The translations under genes were made by a program, and so were the position numbers. The notes below the pieces were generated by a model, which saw only the letters and a program-made list of their open reading frames with translations, ran no database searches and was not told the origin of the DNA. From DYJB01 sp963777165 (GTDB lineage: Bacteria; Chloroflexota; Anaerolineae; Anaerolineales; E44-bin32), in NCBI GenBank assembly GCA_963777165.1, contig CAVZPO010000022.1, forward strand, positions 1-64,000: a DNA stretch of 64,000 nucleotides, written 5' to 3'. This document shows positions 17,654 through 27,009 of this stretch, piece after piece. Numbering within the stretch: position 1 is the first letter of the stretch; each line of letters begins with the position of its first letter.

Positions 17654-18397
17654 GTGGCCGGTCCCCCGACTCACGCTGCGTATCCTTCCACCCTCCCCGC
17701 CATGGCCTGGCTCGCACTCCAGCGCCGCCCGCGCTCGTTCTGCCGTGATGCCCGGGTGCTCGTCGATCGGCTCTCTCCCCCGCTGCGGGTCGACGGAGCA
17801 ATCCCGGACATCGCGCGCGGATCGTGGCTGGTGGTCGTCAACCACTACACCCGCCCCGGCTTCCGCGCCTGGTGGATCACGATGGCGGTTTCCGCCACGC
17901 TCCCTCGCGAGGTGTGCTGGGTGACGACCAGCACGTTGACTTTCCGGGACCCGCTCCGTGCTGCGACGATCACGCCTGCCAGCCGATGGTTCTTGCGTCA
18001 TGTTGCCCGGCTGTATGGTTTCGTCCCCATGCCCCCGATGCCGCCACGCGACTTCGAGGTCGAAGCGCGCGCCGAGGCGGTCCGCCGTGCCCTGCATGGG
18101 GCGTCCGAACCGGATGCGCTCCTCGGCCTGGCGCCCGAGGGCGGTGACATGCCCGGAGGAGTGCTCACCCGGCCCCCGCCCGGCGCTGGCCGCTTCCTCT
18201 TTCATCTCGCCCGCCGCGGTCTGCGCTTCCTGCCCGTCGGCGCCTTCGAAGACCAGGGCAGGTTGTGCCTGCACTTCGGCGCACCGTTCGACCTCCCGCG
18301 CTCCCTCCCCAAGCCCATCGACGACAGCGCCTCGCGCCTGGTCATGTCGGCCATCGCCGCCTGCTTGCCCGATCGCCTGAGGGGAGCCTATGCCTGA
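17654..18397 (+). CDS. PlsC-like acyltransferase
   Basis: About 247 residues from GTG 17654 (or 231 from ATG 17702). It is related to 1-acyl-glycerol-3-phosphate acyltransferases. The usual NHxxxxD motif appears as VVNHYTRPGF, so the catalytic Asp is missing or shifted. The second motif FPEGT appears as LAPEGGD. The spacing between them and the IxPxxW-like ITPASRWFLRHVARLYGFVP are as expected. Because the HX4D motif is changed, activity is uncertain. It overlaps the MFS gene by 8 nt, so the two are cotranslated. It may be leaderless. Confidence 0.65.
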   Translation: MAGPPTHAAYPSTLPAMAWLALQRRPRSFCRDARVLVDRLSPPLRVDGAIPDIARGSWLVVVNHYTRPGFRAWWITMAVSATLPREVCWVTTSTLTFRDPLRAATITPASRWFLRHVARLYGFVPMPPMPPRDFEVEARAEAVRRALHGASEPDALLGLAPEGGDMPGGVLTRPPPGAGRFLFHLARRGLRFLPVGAFEDQGRLCLHFGAPFDLPRSLPKPIDDSASRLVMSAIAACLPDRLRGAYA

Positions 18398-19667
18398 CGT
18401 ACACACGCCGCCCCGCGCGCGTCCGTTCGATCTGTTCGCCGTCAACGCCTACTGGCCCGGCCTGTCGTTCATGTGGAACAGCCTGCACCTGATCGTCCTG
18501 CCGGCCGTGCTGCTCGGCTTCGTCGATGACGCGCGCAAGAACACGGCCCTCGGCCTGCTGACCTTCGTCGGCTTGATCATCGCCCTGCTCGTTCAGCCGC
18601 TCTCGGGGGCGTTGAGCGACGCCTGGCCTTCGCGTTTCGGCCGGCGCCGCCCGCTGCTGATCCTGGGAACGCTGGCCGATCTGCTGTTCCTGTACCTGAT
18701 CGCCACTGCCACCAGCCTGGGCGCGCTGGCCGTCGGCTACGTCGGCCTGCAATTCACTTCCAACATCGCCCACGGCCCGGCGCAGGGGCTGATGCACGAT
18801 CGCGTCCCTCTCGCCCAGATGGGCCTGGCGTCGGGGGTCAAGAACTTTCTCGACATGTCGGGCATGGTGATCTCGTCGCTGGTGATGGCCCGCCTGATCG
18901 CCTCTGAGAATCCCGATCCCCTGCCTGGCCTCACCCTGGTGGCGGCGCTGATGATCGCCGGCCTGCTGGTCACAGTATTCGGTGTCAAAGAGACATCGTC
19001 GCGTGCCGCCGGCGTCGATTTCCGCGCCGGGATTCGCCAGGCCTTCCGGATCGACCTGCGCGGCAACACCGCCTACTGGCGGTTGATCTGGTCCCGCTTT
19101 CTATTCCTCATCGGCGTGTATGGCATCCAGGCCTTCGCCCAGTATTTCGTGCGCGACAAGCTGCAGACCGACAATCCCGTGAAGCTGACCGGTGATCTGA
19201 TGGCGGTGATCGTGCTGTCGTTGATCGCCTTCTCGATCCTGGCCGGCTACCTGGCTGACCGCGTGGGGCGGAAGCCGCTGCACGTTGTCGCCGCCATCCT
19301 GGTCGCCATCGGCAGCCTGTTGATGATGACCGCCGTGACGCCGGCGGCCGTGCTGGCCTTCGGCTGCATCGTCGGCGCCGGGATCGGATTGTTCATCACC
19401 GCCAATTGGGCGCTGGCCAACGATCTGGCCCCGGCGGGCGAGGCGGGGAAATTCCTGGGCCTGACCAACCTTGCGACGGCCGGTGCCGGCGCCGCCAGCC
19501 GGCTGACCGGGCCGGGGATCGACGCGCTGAACGCCTGGCGGCCGGGCGCCTTCCTTGGTTACGCGGCCCTGTTCTCCGGCGGTGCGGTGCTCGTCCTGCT
19601 TAGCTTGCTCGCGCTGCGCCGCGTCCCCGATCGCAAACCGGGTCTCCCCGCGAATCCCAACCCTTGA
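18390..19667 (+). CDS. MFS transporter
   Basis: Major facilitator superfamily protein of 425 residues with about twelve membrane spans. The loop 2-3 signature is GALSDAWPSRFGRRRPLL and its counterpart is GYLADRVGRKPLHV. The organisation resembles GPH/sugar-cation or SLC45-like carriers rather than drug pumps, but the substrate cannot be deduced. It overlaps the acyltransferase-like gene upstream (8 nt) and is followed 8 nt later by ftcD. The three genes probably form one transcript. Confidence 0.82.
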   Translation: MPDVHTPPRARPFDLFAVNAYWPGLSFMWNSLHLIVLPAVLLGFVDDARKNTALGLLTFVGLIIALLVQPLSGALSDAWPSRFGRRRPLLILGTLADLLFLYLIATATSLGALAVGYVGLQFTSNIAHGPAQGLMHDRVPLAQMGLASGVKNFLDMSGMVISSLVMARLIASENPDPLPGLTLVAALMIAGLLVTVFGVKETSSRAAGVDFRAGIRQAFRIDLRGNTAYWRLIWSRFLFLIGVYGIQAFAQYFVRDKLQTDNPVKLTGDLMAVIVLSLIAFSILAGYLADRVGRKPLHVVAAILVAIGSLLMMTAVTPAAVLAFGCIVGAGIGLFITANWALANDLAPAGEAGKFLGLTNLATAGAGAASRLTGPGIDALNAWRPGAFLGYAALFSGGAVLVLLSLLALRRVPDRKPGLPANPNP

Positions 19668-19674
19668 GGTAGCC

Positions 19675-21207
19675 ATGTCGTCTGCGCTGGTCGAATGTAT
19701 CCCGAACTTCTCCGAAGGCCGCCGCCTGCCGGTGATCGACGCCATCCAGGAGGCCATCGCCGCCGTGCCCGGCGTGCTGGTGCTCGATCGGCACGTCGAC
19801 GCGGACCACAACCGAACGGTGATGACTTTCGCCGCTCCACCGGAGCCCGCCCTTGAGGCTGCCTTTGCCGCCATCCGTAAGGCCGCCGAGCTGATCGACC
19901 TCGATCAGCACACCGGCCAGCATCCCCGCATCGGCGCCACGGACGTCGTCCCCTTCGTGCCGCTGGCCGGCTGCACCCTGGAGGACTGCGTGGTATTGGC
20001 GCGGCGCCTGGGCGAACGCGTCGCCGCCGAACTCTCCATCCCGGTTTACTTCTACGAGGCCGCCGCCACGCGCCCCGAGCGCACGAACCTGGAGAACCTG
20101 CGGCGCGGCGAGTATGAGGGACTTAAGGCCGCGATTGAGACCGATCCCGAGCGCGCACCCGACGTTGGGCCGCGCCGGCTGGGCAAGGCCGGCGCAACGG
20201 TGATCGGAGCTCGGGTGCCGCTGATTGCTTTCAACGCTTATCTCACCACCGAAGACCTAAGCGTCGCCAAGAAGGTCGCCGCCGCAGTGCGGCAATCCTC
20301 GGGGGGACTGCCCTACGTCAAGGCGCTGGGGATGCTGGTCGAGGGACGCGCCCAGGTCTCGATGAACCTGACCGACTTCACGCGCACGCCCGTGGCGCGG
20401 GTCGTCGAGGCCGTGCGCCAAGAGGCGCTGAAGCACGGCGCCGCCATCCATCACTCCGAACTGGTGGGGTTGATCCCTCAGGCAGCCCTGGTCGGCGCCG
20501 CGCAGTGGTATCTGCAGCTCGACCAATTCCATCCCGAGCAGGTACTCGAGTCGCGGTTGTACGCTGCACAGAAGTCTGGCGGCGCGGCGCGCCAGGTCTT
20601 CCTGGACGAGCTGGCCGACGGCACACCCACGCCCGGCGGCGGGTCCGCCGCAGCATACGCCGCGGCGATGGCGGCATCGCTGGTCGCCATGGTGGCGCGG
20701 CTGACGATCGGTAAGAAGAAGTACGCCGCGGTCGAGGGCCGGATGCAGGTCATCGCCGCCCAGGCCGACGGATTGCGCTCGGAGCTCTCGGCCGCCGTCG
20801 AGCGTGATGCGCAGGCGTTCGAAGGCGTGCTCACCGCGTCGCGCCTGCCCAAGGCGACCGAGGCTGAGAAGGCCGCCCGACAGGTGACGCTCGAGCACGC
20901 GACGCTCCAGGCCGCCGCCGTCCCGCTCGATGTCGCACGCCAGGCGGCGCAGGTGATCGAGCTGGCGGCAGAAGTCGCCGAGACCGGAAACCCCAACGCC
21001 GTCAGCGATGCACTGTCGGCCGCTGCGCTGGCGCACGCCGGGTTGAAGGCCGCTGCGGCCAATGTTCGCGTCAACATGGCGGAGCTGCAGGATATGTCCG
21101 CCGCGAAGCCGTGGCTGGTTGTCCTCGGCAAGCTCGAGGCAAGGGGGGCGGCCGGTGAGGGCAAGGCGCAGGCGGCGCTGGCGGCGCGCGTAGCTCTCCC
21201 CGCCTGA
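19675..21207 (+). CDS. ftcD: Bifunctional formiminoglutamate formiminotransferase / cyclodeaminase
   Basis: 510 residues, the length of fused FtcD. The formiminotransferase N- and C-subdomains come first (VECIPNFSEGRR at the start; catalytic His in HPRIGATDVVPFVP). The cyclodeaminase domain follows from about 325 (LADGTPTPGGGSAAAYAAAMAASLVAMVARLT). It moves the formimino group of histidine-derived formiminoglutamate to tetrahydrofolate and then releases ammonia, giving methenyl-THF. No other histidine-degradation genes are adjacent; the link to the upstream MFS gene is suggestive of substrate uptake only. A terminator-like palindrome follows. Confidence 0.9.
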   Translation: MSSALVECIPNFSEGRRLPVIDAIQEAIAAVPGVLVLDRHVDADHNRTVMTFAAPPEPALEAAFAAIRKAAELIDLDQHTGQHPRIGATDVVPFVPLAGCTLEDCVVLARRLGERVAAELSIPVYFYEAAATRPERTNLENLRRGEYEGLKAAIETDPERAPDVGPRRLGKAGATVIGARVPLIAFNAYLTTEDLSVAKKVAAAVRQSSGGLPYVKALGMLVEGRAQVSMNLTDFTRTPVARVVEAVRQEALKHGAAIHHSELVGLIPQAALVGAAQWYLQLDQFHPEQVLESRLYAAQKSGGAARQVFLDELADGTPTPGGGSAAAYAAAMAASLVAMVARLTIGKKKYAAVEGRMQVIAAQADGLRSELSAAVERDAQAFEGVLTASRLPKATEAEKAARQVTLEHATLQAAAVPLDVARQAAQVIELAAEVAETGNPNAVSDALSAAALAHAGLKAAAANVRVNMAELQDMSAAKPWLVVLGKLEARGAAGEGKAQAALAARVALPA

Positions 21208-21233
21208 GCCTTAATCCCTCAGGGGAGACGTTG

Positions 21234-21265
21234 GCGGCCGGCGCATCGATCGATGCGCCGGCCGC
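21234..21265. terminator. Bidirectional terminator-like palindrome
   Basis: A perfect 32-nt palindrome (arms 21234-21249 and 21250-21265) lies between convergent ftcD (+) and the CapA-like gene (-). This is the usual place for a shared terminator. There is no long T-run. Confidence 0.6.
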
Positions 21266-21331
21266 TTGGTGCCTTCAGCGAGACCGAACTACGCGGCGAC
21301 GCGTCAACCCCGCTCAAGCATCCGCGAGACC

Positions 21332-22984
21332 CTACCAGCCGCTGGCCTTGAACAGCGCCGCCAGGAACTCCGCCCGCTCTTCGGGCGTCATCGGGCGCGG
21401 CTGGGAGAAGTCCTCCAGAAAGGTCGTCAGCAGTTCGGTGCTGATGTGGCGGCCGGCGTAGATCACATGCCGATCGAGGAATTCCTGACGGACGGAGGCG
21501 TTGGCCATCTGGTCGAAAAACAGATTCCCGAGCCCGTAGTGAATCAGTGCGCCGTTCCAGAACTCGAACGACTGCGGCTGGTGTGCCTGGCTGCCGCTGA
21601 CGATTGCTGCCCCGGCATCCGCAGCTGCCCGAAAGTCGACCACCTGTGCCGGCACTGGACTCGGCCGGTAGGACTCGGCCCACTGGTAGGTAAACACCAC
21701 CACGTAACCATCCTGCCGGAGGCGTGCCGCTTCGGTGAACAGCCGATCGAACTCGCACGGCGCCGCACCGGGACGGTCGGCCGTGGCCCAGGCCGTCGAA
21801 GGACCGGCCTGGTTGCATCCCAGAAACGCCACGCGGTTGCCGTTGTGCTCGAAGAGCGCCGGCTGGAGCGAGTCCTCCAGATCGGCGCCGCCGCCGAAGT
21901 CGAGCCAGCCGCGGGCGCGCTGCTGCTCGAGCGTGTACTGCAGCGCCTCGGCCCCCCAATCCATGACGTGGTTCCCGGTGAGTTCGACGACGTCCACCCC
22001 GATCGACTCCAGCAGCCCGATCTGCTGCGGCTGGCTGCAGAAGCGCAGGCTGGACTGCGCCGGATCGGCCTTGGGACAGGTCGGGGAGAAGGCGACCTCG
22101 TTGCTGACGTGCAGGATATCAGCCTCGCGCAGCCAGTCGCCGATCAACTGCGCCGGGTAGTCGACGCCCTTCTGATCCATCTTCCAGGCCGTGGCGCGGG
22201 TCAGCGCCGTGACGCCGGTCACCATCACGACCGTCAATCGCGCCGGGTCTCGGTTGGTGGCGGGCCAGACAACCGCCGCGCGCACCGCCTCGACCGCCTG
22301 GGGATCGCCGGAGAAGCCGAAGCCTACGCTCAGCGGGTAGCCGGCAGGGTCGAAGGACTTCCACAGCGGGGATTGACCCTCGAGCGTCAGGACTTTGAGG
22401 CGCGGCTCGAGCTCCTCGAAGGGGACGATGGCCAGCGAGCCGGGCTGCTCCCAGGTGCGATCGGCGACATGCTCACTGACTTCCTCCCACACGGTGTAGC
22501 CCGAAGGACCGAGGACGACGCGAGCTGCGGCGGCATCCTCGGGACGAACGACGACGCGTGCCCATTTGCCTTCGGTGCCTCCCCACAAGGTCCGGAGCTC
22601 GCCGAGCGGGATCGAATCGTCCACCGTCGGGAACGGCGCCGCCACGGCGTAGATCCAGAGGGCGAGGGGCGAGTCACTGACCGGTTCTGCCCGCACGTCG
22701 GCCTCGTCGGGCGCCGCAACGAAGACGACGGCGCGATCACCCACGACCTGCAGCGCCTCCAGCGGCTGGCGCAGCGCCTCAGGCAGCGCCGGCGACAGCC
22801 AGACGCGAATCGGTTCAGGCGTCGGAGGCAGCGGCGGGAGAGGCGTGTCGGTGGGCGAGGCAGCCGTTGGGACCGGCGGGATGGCGGACGGATTGCCTGC
22901 GAGGGGTAGGTTACATGCGGCCAGGAGTGCGCCGGCGGTTGCGGTGGCGAGCGCCAGGTGAGCGATGCGATGGGTGATGTCCAC
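21332..22984 (-). CDS. CapA-like (poly-gamma-glutamate synthesis type) lipoprotein
   Basis: 550 residues. The signal peptide has lipobox LLAAC and a P/T linker. An N-terminal half of about 200 residues resembles a periplasmic-binding-type domain (IRVWLSPALPEALRQPLEAL...). A CapA/metallophosphatase-like domain follows: VVMVTGVTALTRA, ELTGNHVMDWG, IVSGSQAHQPQSFEFWNG and IHYGLGNLFFDQM. CapA-type proteins act at the cell surface in capsule polymer attachment or hydrolysis. The usual first motif GD is replaced by TG (MVTGVTAL), so the metal site may be altered. It starts 68 nt after the ABC ATPase gene on the same strand. Confidence 0.78.
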   Translation of the reverse strand: MDITHRIAHLALATATAGALLAACNLPLAGNPSAIPPVPTAASPTDTPLPPLPPTPEPIRVWLSPALPEALRQPLEALQVVGDRAVVFVAAPDEADVRAEPVSDSPLALWIYAVAAPFPTVDDSIPLGELRTLWGGTEGKWARVVVRPEDAAAARVVLGPSGYTVWEEVSEHVADRTWEQPGSLAIVPFEELEPRLKVLTLEGQSPLWKSFDPAGYPLSVGFGFSGDPQAVEAVRAAVVWPATNRDPARLTVVMVTGVTALTRATAWKMDQKGVDYPAQLIGDWLREADILHVSNEVAFSPTCPKADPAQSSLRFCSQPQQIGLLESIGVDVVELTGNHVMDWGAEALQYTLEQQRARGWLDFGGGADLEDSLQPALFEHNGNRVAFLGCNQAGPSTAWATADRPGAAPCEFDRLFTEAARLRQDGYVVVFTYQWAESYRPSPVPAQVVDFRAAADAGAAIVSGSQAHQPQSFEFWNGALIHYGLGNLFFDQMANASVRQEFLDRHVIYAGRHISTELLTTFLEDFSQPRPMTPEERAEFLAALFKASGW

Positions 22985-23052
22985 GGGGCGGGATTATCCC
23001 ACACCCCGCCATCCGCCGCGCAGTGCGGCTCGCGGCCGACGGGCGCGCCCGG

Positions 23053-23964
23053 CTATTCCCCGGCCAGGGCCAGGAACACGTCCTCCAGTGTCGGCTCCAC
23101 GGCCTCCACCCGAGTGGCGTTTACCCCCGCTGCGGCCAGCGCCGCGGTCAGCACGCCCGCCGTCGTTTCTGCGTCGGTGATCGCCCGCAGGTGATCACCG
23201 GTCAGACCGGCACGCTCGACCGAAGGAAGCGCCTGCAGGACGCGCAGCGCATCCAGCATCGGCGAGGCGACGACGTCCCAGGCCAGCCCGGACAACGCCG
23301 AGCGCTTGAGCGCCGAGGGCGTATCCATCGCCAGCAGGCGTCCCCGCCGCATGATGCCTACCCGGTTGCAGTACTCGGCTTCGTCCATGTAGTGCGTGGT
23401 GACGAGCGCCGTCACCCCCTGCTCGGCCAGATCGTAGATCAGGTTCCAGAAGGCGCGGCGGGCGATCGGGTCGACGCCGCTGGTCGGTTCATCCAGCACC
23501 AGCAGCGCCGGTTGGTGGACGATGGCCGTGGCGAGCGCCAGCCGCTGGCGCCAGCCGATCGGGAGGTCGCCTGCGCGCAACCCGATCATGCCGCCCAGCC
23601 CGACGGTTTGGATGGCGCGTTGCACGTGCTCGGCCTCCCCCACCCCGTAGACGCCGGCGTAGAAGGACAAGTTCTCGAGCGCGGTCAGCTCGTCATACAA
23701 CGCGAAACGCTGCGACATGTATCCGACGCGCCGGCGGATCTCCTCCGACTGGCGGGTGACATCGAAGCCGAAGACCGATGCCCGGCCGCCGCTCGGCAGC
23801 AACAGTCCGAGCAGCATGCGGATCGTGGTCGTCTTCCCCGAGCCGTTCGGTCCGAGGTAGCCGAGGATCTCGCCCCGCCGAATCTCGAAGCTCACGCTGT
23901 CGACGGCCGTGAAACCGCCGAAGCGTTTGGAGAGCTCGAAGACTTCAGCCACCGTCTCGGTCAT
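23053..23964 (-). CDS. ABC transporter ATPase (YbhF second-half type)
   Basis: 303 residues. Walker A is GPNGSGKTTT, the Q-loop lies in VGYMSQRFALYDEL, and Walker B is LLVLDEPTSGVDP. The signature is LPIGWRQRLALATA instead of LSGGQ, which is the form found in the C-terminal ATPase of fused YbhF-type proteins. The C-terminal VEPTLEDVFLALAGE tail is typical of multidrug/ABC-2 ATPases. It is the last gene of the tetR operon proper and would pair with the ATPase at 24800-25754 and the permease at 27010-28143. A 102-nt gap separates it from the MerB-like gene. Confidence 0.85.
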   Translation of the reverse strand: MTETVAEVFELSKRFGGFTAVDSVSFEIRRGEILGYLGPNGSGKTTTIRMLLGLLLPSGGRASVFGFDVTRQSEEIRRRVGYMSQRFALYDELTALENLSFYAGVYGVGEAEHVQRAIQTVGLGGMIGLRAGDLPIGWRQRLALATAIVHQPALLVLDEPTSGVDPIARRAFWNLIYDLAEQGVTALVTTHYMDEAEYCNRVGIMRRGRLLAMDTPSALKRSALSGLAWDVVASPMLDALRVLQALPSVERAGLTGDHLRAITDAETTAGVLTAALAAAGVNATRVEAVEPTLEDVFLALAGE

Positions 23965-24066
23965 CTACCCCTCGCGCCCCACCGGGCGCCTCCCCGGCGA
24001 GCACTGCAGCGGACTCTTCCTCCGCCGCATCGACGATCCCTCGGCCGTCCGGATCGGCAGCGGCCC

Positions 24067-24738
24067 TCAGGACAGTGCCCAGAACTCGCCCGTCAGGCCG
24101 AGCGTAGTGAACAGCGCCTGCGCTTCGGATGGTGACCGGCGCCTCCACGCGGGATCGCGCCGGTCTGACGCGTACCACGCCTGAGCCAGCCCCCAGATCT
24201 GCTCCCGGCTCAGGATCCCGCCTCGAGGCTGACGCCAGATCGCCGCCCACCGAGCGATGTGCTCTTCCGACCGGAAGAGGAGCATCGTCCGTCAGGTGAA
24301 GACGACGTCGTCCCACCACGACCGTGCGGGCACGGCAAAGTGCGCCAGGCAGGAATCTCCATCGACACGGCCGTTCCGTACGCTGAGTGTCAGTGCTTCG
24401 CCGCAATCGGGGCAGGCAGTGGCCACACTCCCGTCGGCACCCAGCATCGCCAGAATCCCAAGCCCATCCCAGATGCAGTTGCCCCACCACGACCTTCCGG
24501 CACTGGAGACGACGAAGGCTGTCGGCACGGCCGAAAACGGGTTGGCCATGAGCACGTCGCCGCTCGCCGGCTGCAGGACGAGGGCGTGCGCGCCGGCCAA
24601 CCGTTGCAGCGCCTCCCCCACCTCCAGGTCGCGCCTCCCCAGGCGGCGTGCGATCTCACCGATGGTCAACGCCCGACCGGTGGTGAGGAAGCCCTCGTAG
24701 ATTTCGCGCCGCACGTCGAGATCGAGTGCCTCATTCAT
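24067..24738 (-). CDS. MerB-like (alkylmercury lyase family) protein, putative selenoprotein
   Basis: 223 residues if the in-frame TGA at 24294-24292 encodes selenocysteine. An N-terminal winged helix (EIARRLGRRDLEVGEALQRL) is followed by the MerB core: Cys88 and Asp91 in GNCIWDG, Cys109 in TACPDCGEAL, and U149 in VVFT-U-RTMLLFRSEEHIARW. Against plasmid MerB these match Cys96, Asp99, Cys117 and Cys159 with nearly identical spacing (3, 21 and 61 versus 3, 21 and 63). The frame is unbroken across the TGA. ATG 24738 follows GGAGG by 6 nt. A 7-bp hairpin with a GGTC loop follows the TGA. Organomercury cleavage is not proven; many family members are of unknown role. Confidence 0.78.
24262..24291 (-). 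promoter_or_regulatory. bSECIS-like hairpin (GGTC loop) after TGA 24294-24292
   Basis: On the minus strand CTCTTCC (24279-24273) pairs perfectly with GGAAGAG (24268-24262) around loop GGTC. An alternative fold is TGCTC/GAGCA plus TTCC/GGAA with a CTC bulge. The loop begins 19 nt after the TGA. Bacterial SECIS elements need a GU-bearing loop about 16-37 nt downstream, and the E. coli fdhF loop also contains GGUC. Confidence 0.7.
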
Positions 24739-24799
24739 CCAACGCCTCCGTGCCCTGGCGCCGGCCGCTGTGAAATGGGCGCCCATTCCAGACAACGGT

Positions 24800-25754
24800 T
24801 CAAGCTGGGCCGGCCGGTTCGCTCTCCAGCAGCTCGATGAACACGTCCTCCAACTCGGGCGACACAAGACGCACGTGATCCATCTGGATGTCCTCGGCCC
24901 GGGCAACGACTTGTCAAGCGCTGCATGACCGGCTCGGCCGCGCCCGGGGCGACGCGCAGGTGCAGCCGGTCTCCGAACAACTGCACCGCCTCGACGCCTG
25001 CCTCCCCTCGGGCCAGCCGCGCCAGCCTGCGCAGCGCCTGGCCGGCAACCTCGAGGATCCTTCCGTCCAGCCGTCCGGTAACCTCCGCCGGTGCGCCCTC
25101 CACCAGAAGCCGCCCTCGGCTCATGAACCCCAGTCGATGGCAGCGTGCCGCCTCGTCCATGTACGGGGTGCTCACCAGGACGGCGACGCCTTCTCCCAAT
25201 AACCCGATGATCAATTGCCAGAACCCCTGGCGGGTGACCGGGTCCACGCCTCCGGTCGGCTCGTCGAGGAGCAGGATGCGCGGCCGATGCACGAGCGCCG
25301 CGGCCAGCCCAAGCTTCTGGCGCATTCCGCCCGAAAGCGCCTCTGCCCGGCGGTCGGCAAACTCCGCCAGTCCGACGAACTCGAGGATCTCGTGCGAACG
25401 CGAGCGCCAGGCCTCCCTCGGCAGGCCGCGGACCTCGGCGAAGAACCGCAGGTTCTCTTCAACCGTGAGCTCGCCATACAGGCTGAAGCGCTGCGGAAGA
25501 TAGCCGATCTCGGCGCGGGCCCGCAATTCGTCGCGTGCCAGATCGATCCCCGCCAGGTGGACTTGGCCGGCGTCGCAGGCCAGCGCGCCGCACAGCAGCC
25601 GCATCGTCGTCGTCTTGCCTGCGCCGTCCGGCCCGACCAGCCCATAGGCTTCCCCGGCCGCGACGCGCAGGCTGACGTCCTGCACGGCGAGCGTGGATCC
25701 GAAGGCGCGCCGTAAGCCTTCGGCGACGATCAGGGGTTCCTGCTCTGTCGTCAT
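24800..25754 (-). CDS. ABC transporter ATPase (YbhF first-half type), frameshifted
   Basis: About 317 residues. Walker A is GPDGAGKTTT (the PDG form of N-terminal YbhF ATPases), the signature is LSGGMRQKLGLAAA, and Walker B is ILLLDEPTGGVDP. The variant H-loop region reads STPYMDEAARC. One extra base at about 24900-24915 shifts the frame. In the restored frame the tail reads ARAEDIQMDHVRLVSPELEDVFIELL and stops at 24800, the normal family ending. It overlaps the HlyD-like gene by 4 nt (ATGA at 25754-25751). Together with the ATPase at 23053 it would form a heterodimeric version of the fused YbhF protein. Confidence 0.84.
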
Positions 25755-26999
25755 GTTTCGAATGCGACGTCCACCGGCATTCCCGGCTTGAGCTTGCCCT
25801 CGGCTTCTGCCACCGTCACCTCAACGGCGAAGACGGTCGTGCGCCGTCCTTCCTCGGTCTGCACATTGCGTGGGGTGAACTCCGCACGATCGGAGATACG
25901 CGTCACCACGGCATCGAAGCTCTCCTTGGGGAAGGCGTCGGCGGAGATGCTCACGTGGTCGCCGAGATCGATCTGCCCGTAGCGGTCTTCCGGCAGGAAG
26001 ACGGTGATCGTCAGGTGGTCGAGCTGCCCGATCGAGAGCGCCTGTGCGCCGGCGAGCAGCACCTCACCCGGCTCGATGCTGCGCGCCAGGATCACCCCTC
26101 CGAGCGGTGCACGCACCAGCAGCTTGCCGAGCTGAAGATCGAGCGTCTCCGCATCGACCTTGGCCTGGGCGCGGGCGGCTGCCAGCCGCGCCTGCGCCAG
26201 CGTCAGGCGCGCCTTGGCCTGGTCCAGCAAGTCCGGGTCCGGCCCGGGGTGCAGGTCCTCGAAATTGCGTTGGGCTTCATCGAGCTGGGCCTGAGCGAGG
26301 CTGACCTTGGCGTCCAGGATGGCCTGATCGATGTCGGATGGCTGGCCCTTGTACCAGTTGAGGCTTGCCTGAGCCGCGTCCCGCTGCCGTCGAGCGGCCT
26401 CGAGCGAGGCGCGCGCAGCGGCACGCGTCGGGTTGTCGGCCGGGAGTGAACCCACCCGGTTATAGGCTGCCTCGGCACGGTCGAGAGCTTGCTCGGCCAG
26501 CGTCAAGGTCGCCTTGGCCCCGTCGAGCGTTTCGGTCGTGGCCCGATTGCCCTTCTGCTGATAGGTGTTCAGCCGCACGGCATCGTCGAGCGCGTCGCGG
26601 GCATTGGCCAGCGTGAGCTCGGCCTGCGCTGCGGCAAGCACGGCGTCGTCGTTCAGCGCGTCGAGGCCTTGCTGCGCGTTGAGCAGCTCCAGTTCCGCCG
26701 CAGCCACGGCTGCCTGCCCGCCCGCCAGCGCCAACTCGCGCTGCGCCTCGAGCAGCCGGTTGTCCAGGCGCAAGATCACATCGCCGGCCTGCACCGATCG
26801 CGCCCTCGTCGACCAGGACCGCCTCGACCCGACCAGACACCTCGGAGGCGACGTTGACTTGAACTGCCTCGACCGTGCCCGACGCCTGCAGCGGGCCGTT
26901 GTCTCGAGCCGAGACGGCCGTCAGGTAGATCAGCCCGGCGACGACCAGGCCGACGAAGACCACGATCGGCGCAACACGTCGTACCTTGTCCAGGTGCAT
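25751..26999 (-). CDS. HlyD/YbhG-like membrane fusion protein, frameshifted
   Basis: About 415 residues. One N-terminal anchor (APIVVFVGLVVAGLIYLTAV) is followed by the first half-motif GTVEAVQVNVASEVSGRVEAVLVDEGA, a long coiled coil (about 90-250, KATLTLAEQALDRAEAAYN...), and the lipoyl/beta-barrel return (KLLVRAPLGGVILARSIEPGEVLLAG). It links the inner-membrane ABC pump to the outside. ATG 26999 follows AAGGAGG. One extra base at about 26793-26800 breaks the frame just before QAGDVILRLDN. It sits 10 nt after the permease and overlaps the ATPase start. Confidence 0.86.
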
Positions 27000-27009
27000 C
27001 CAGCCCTCC

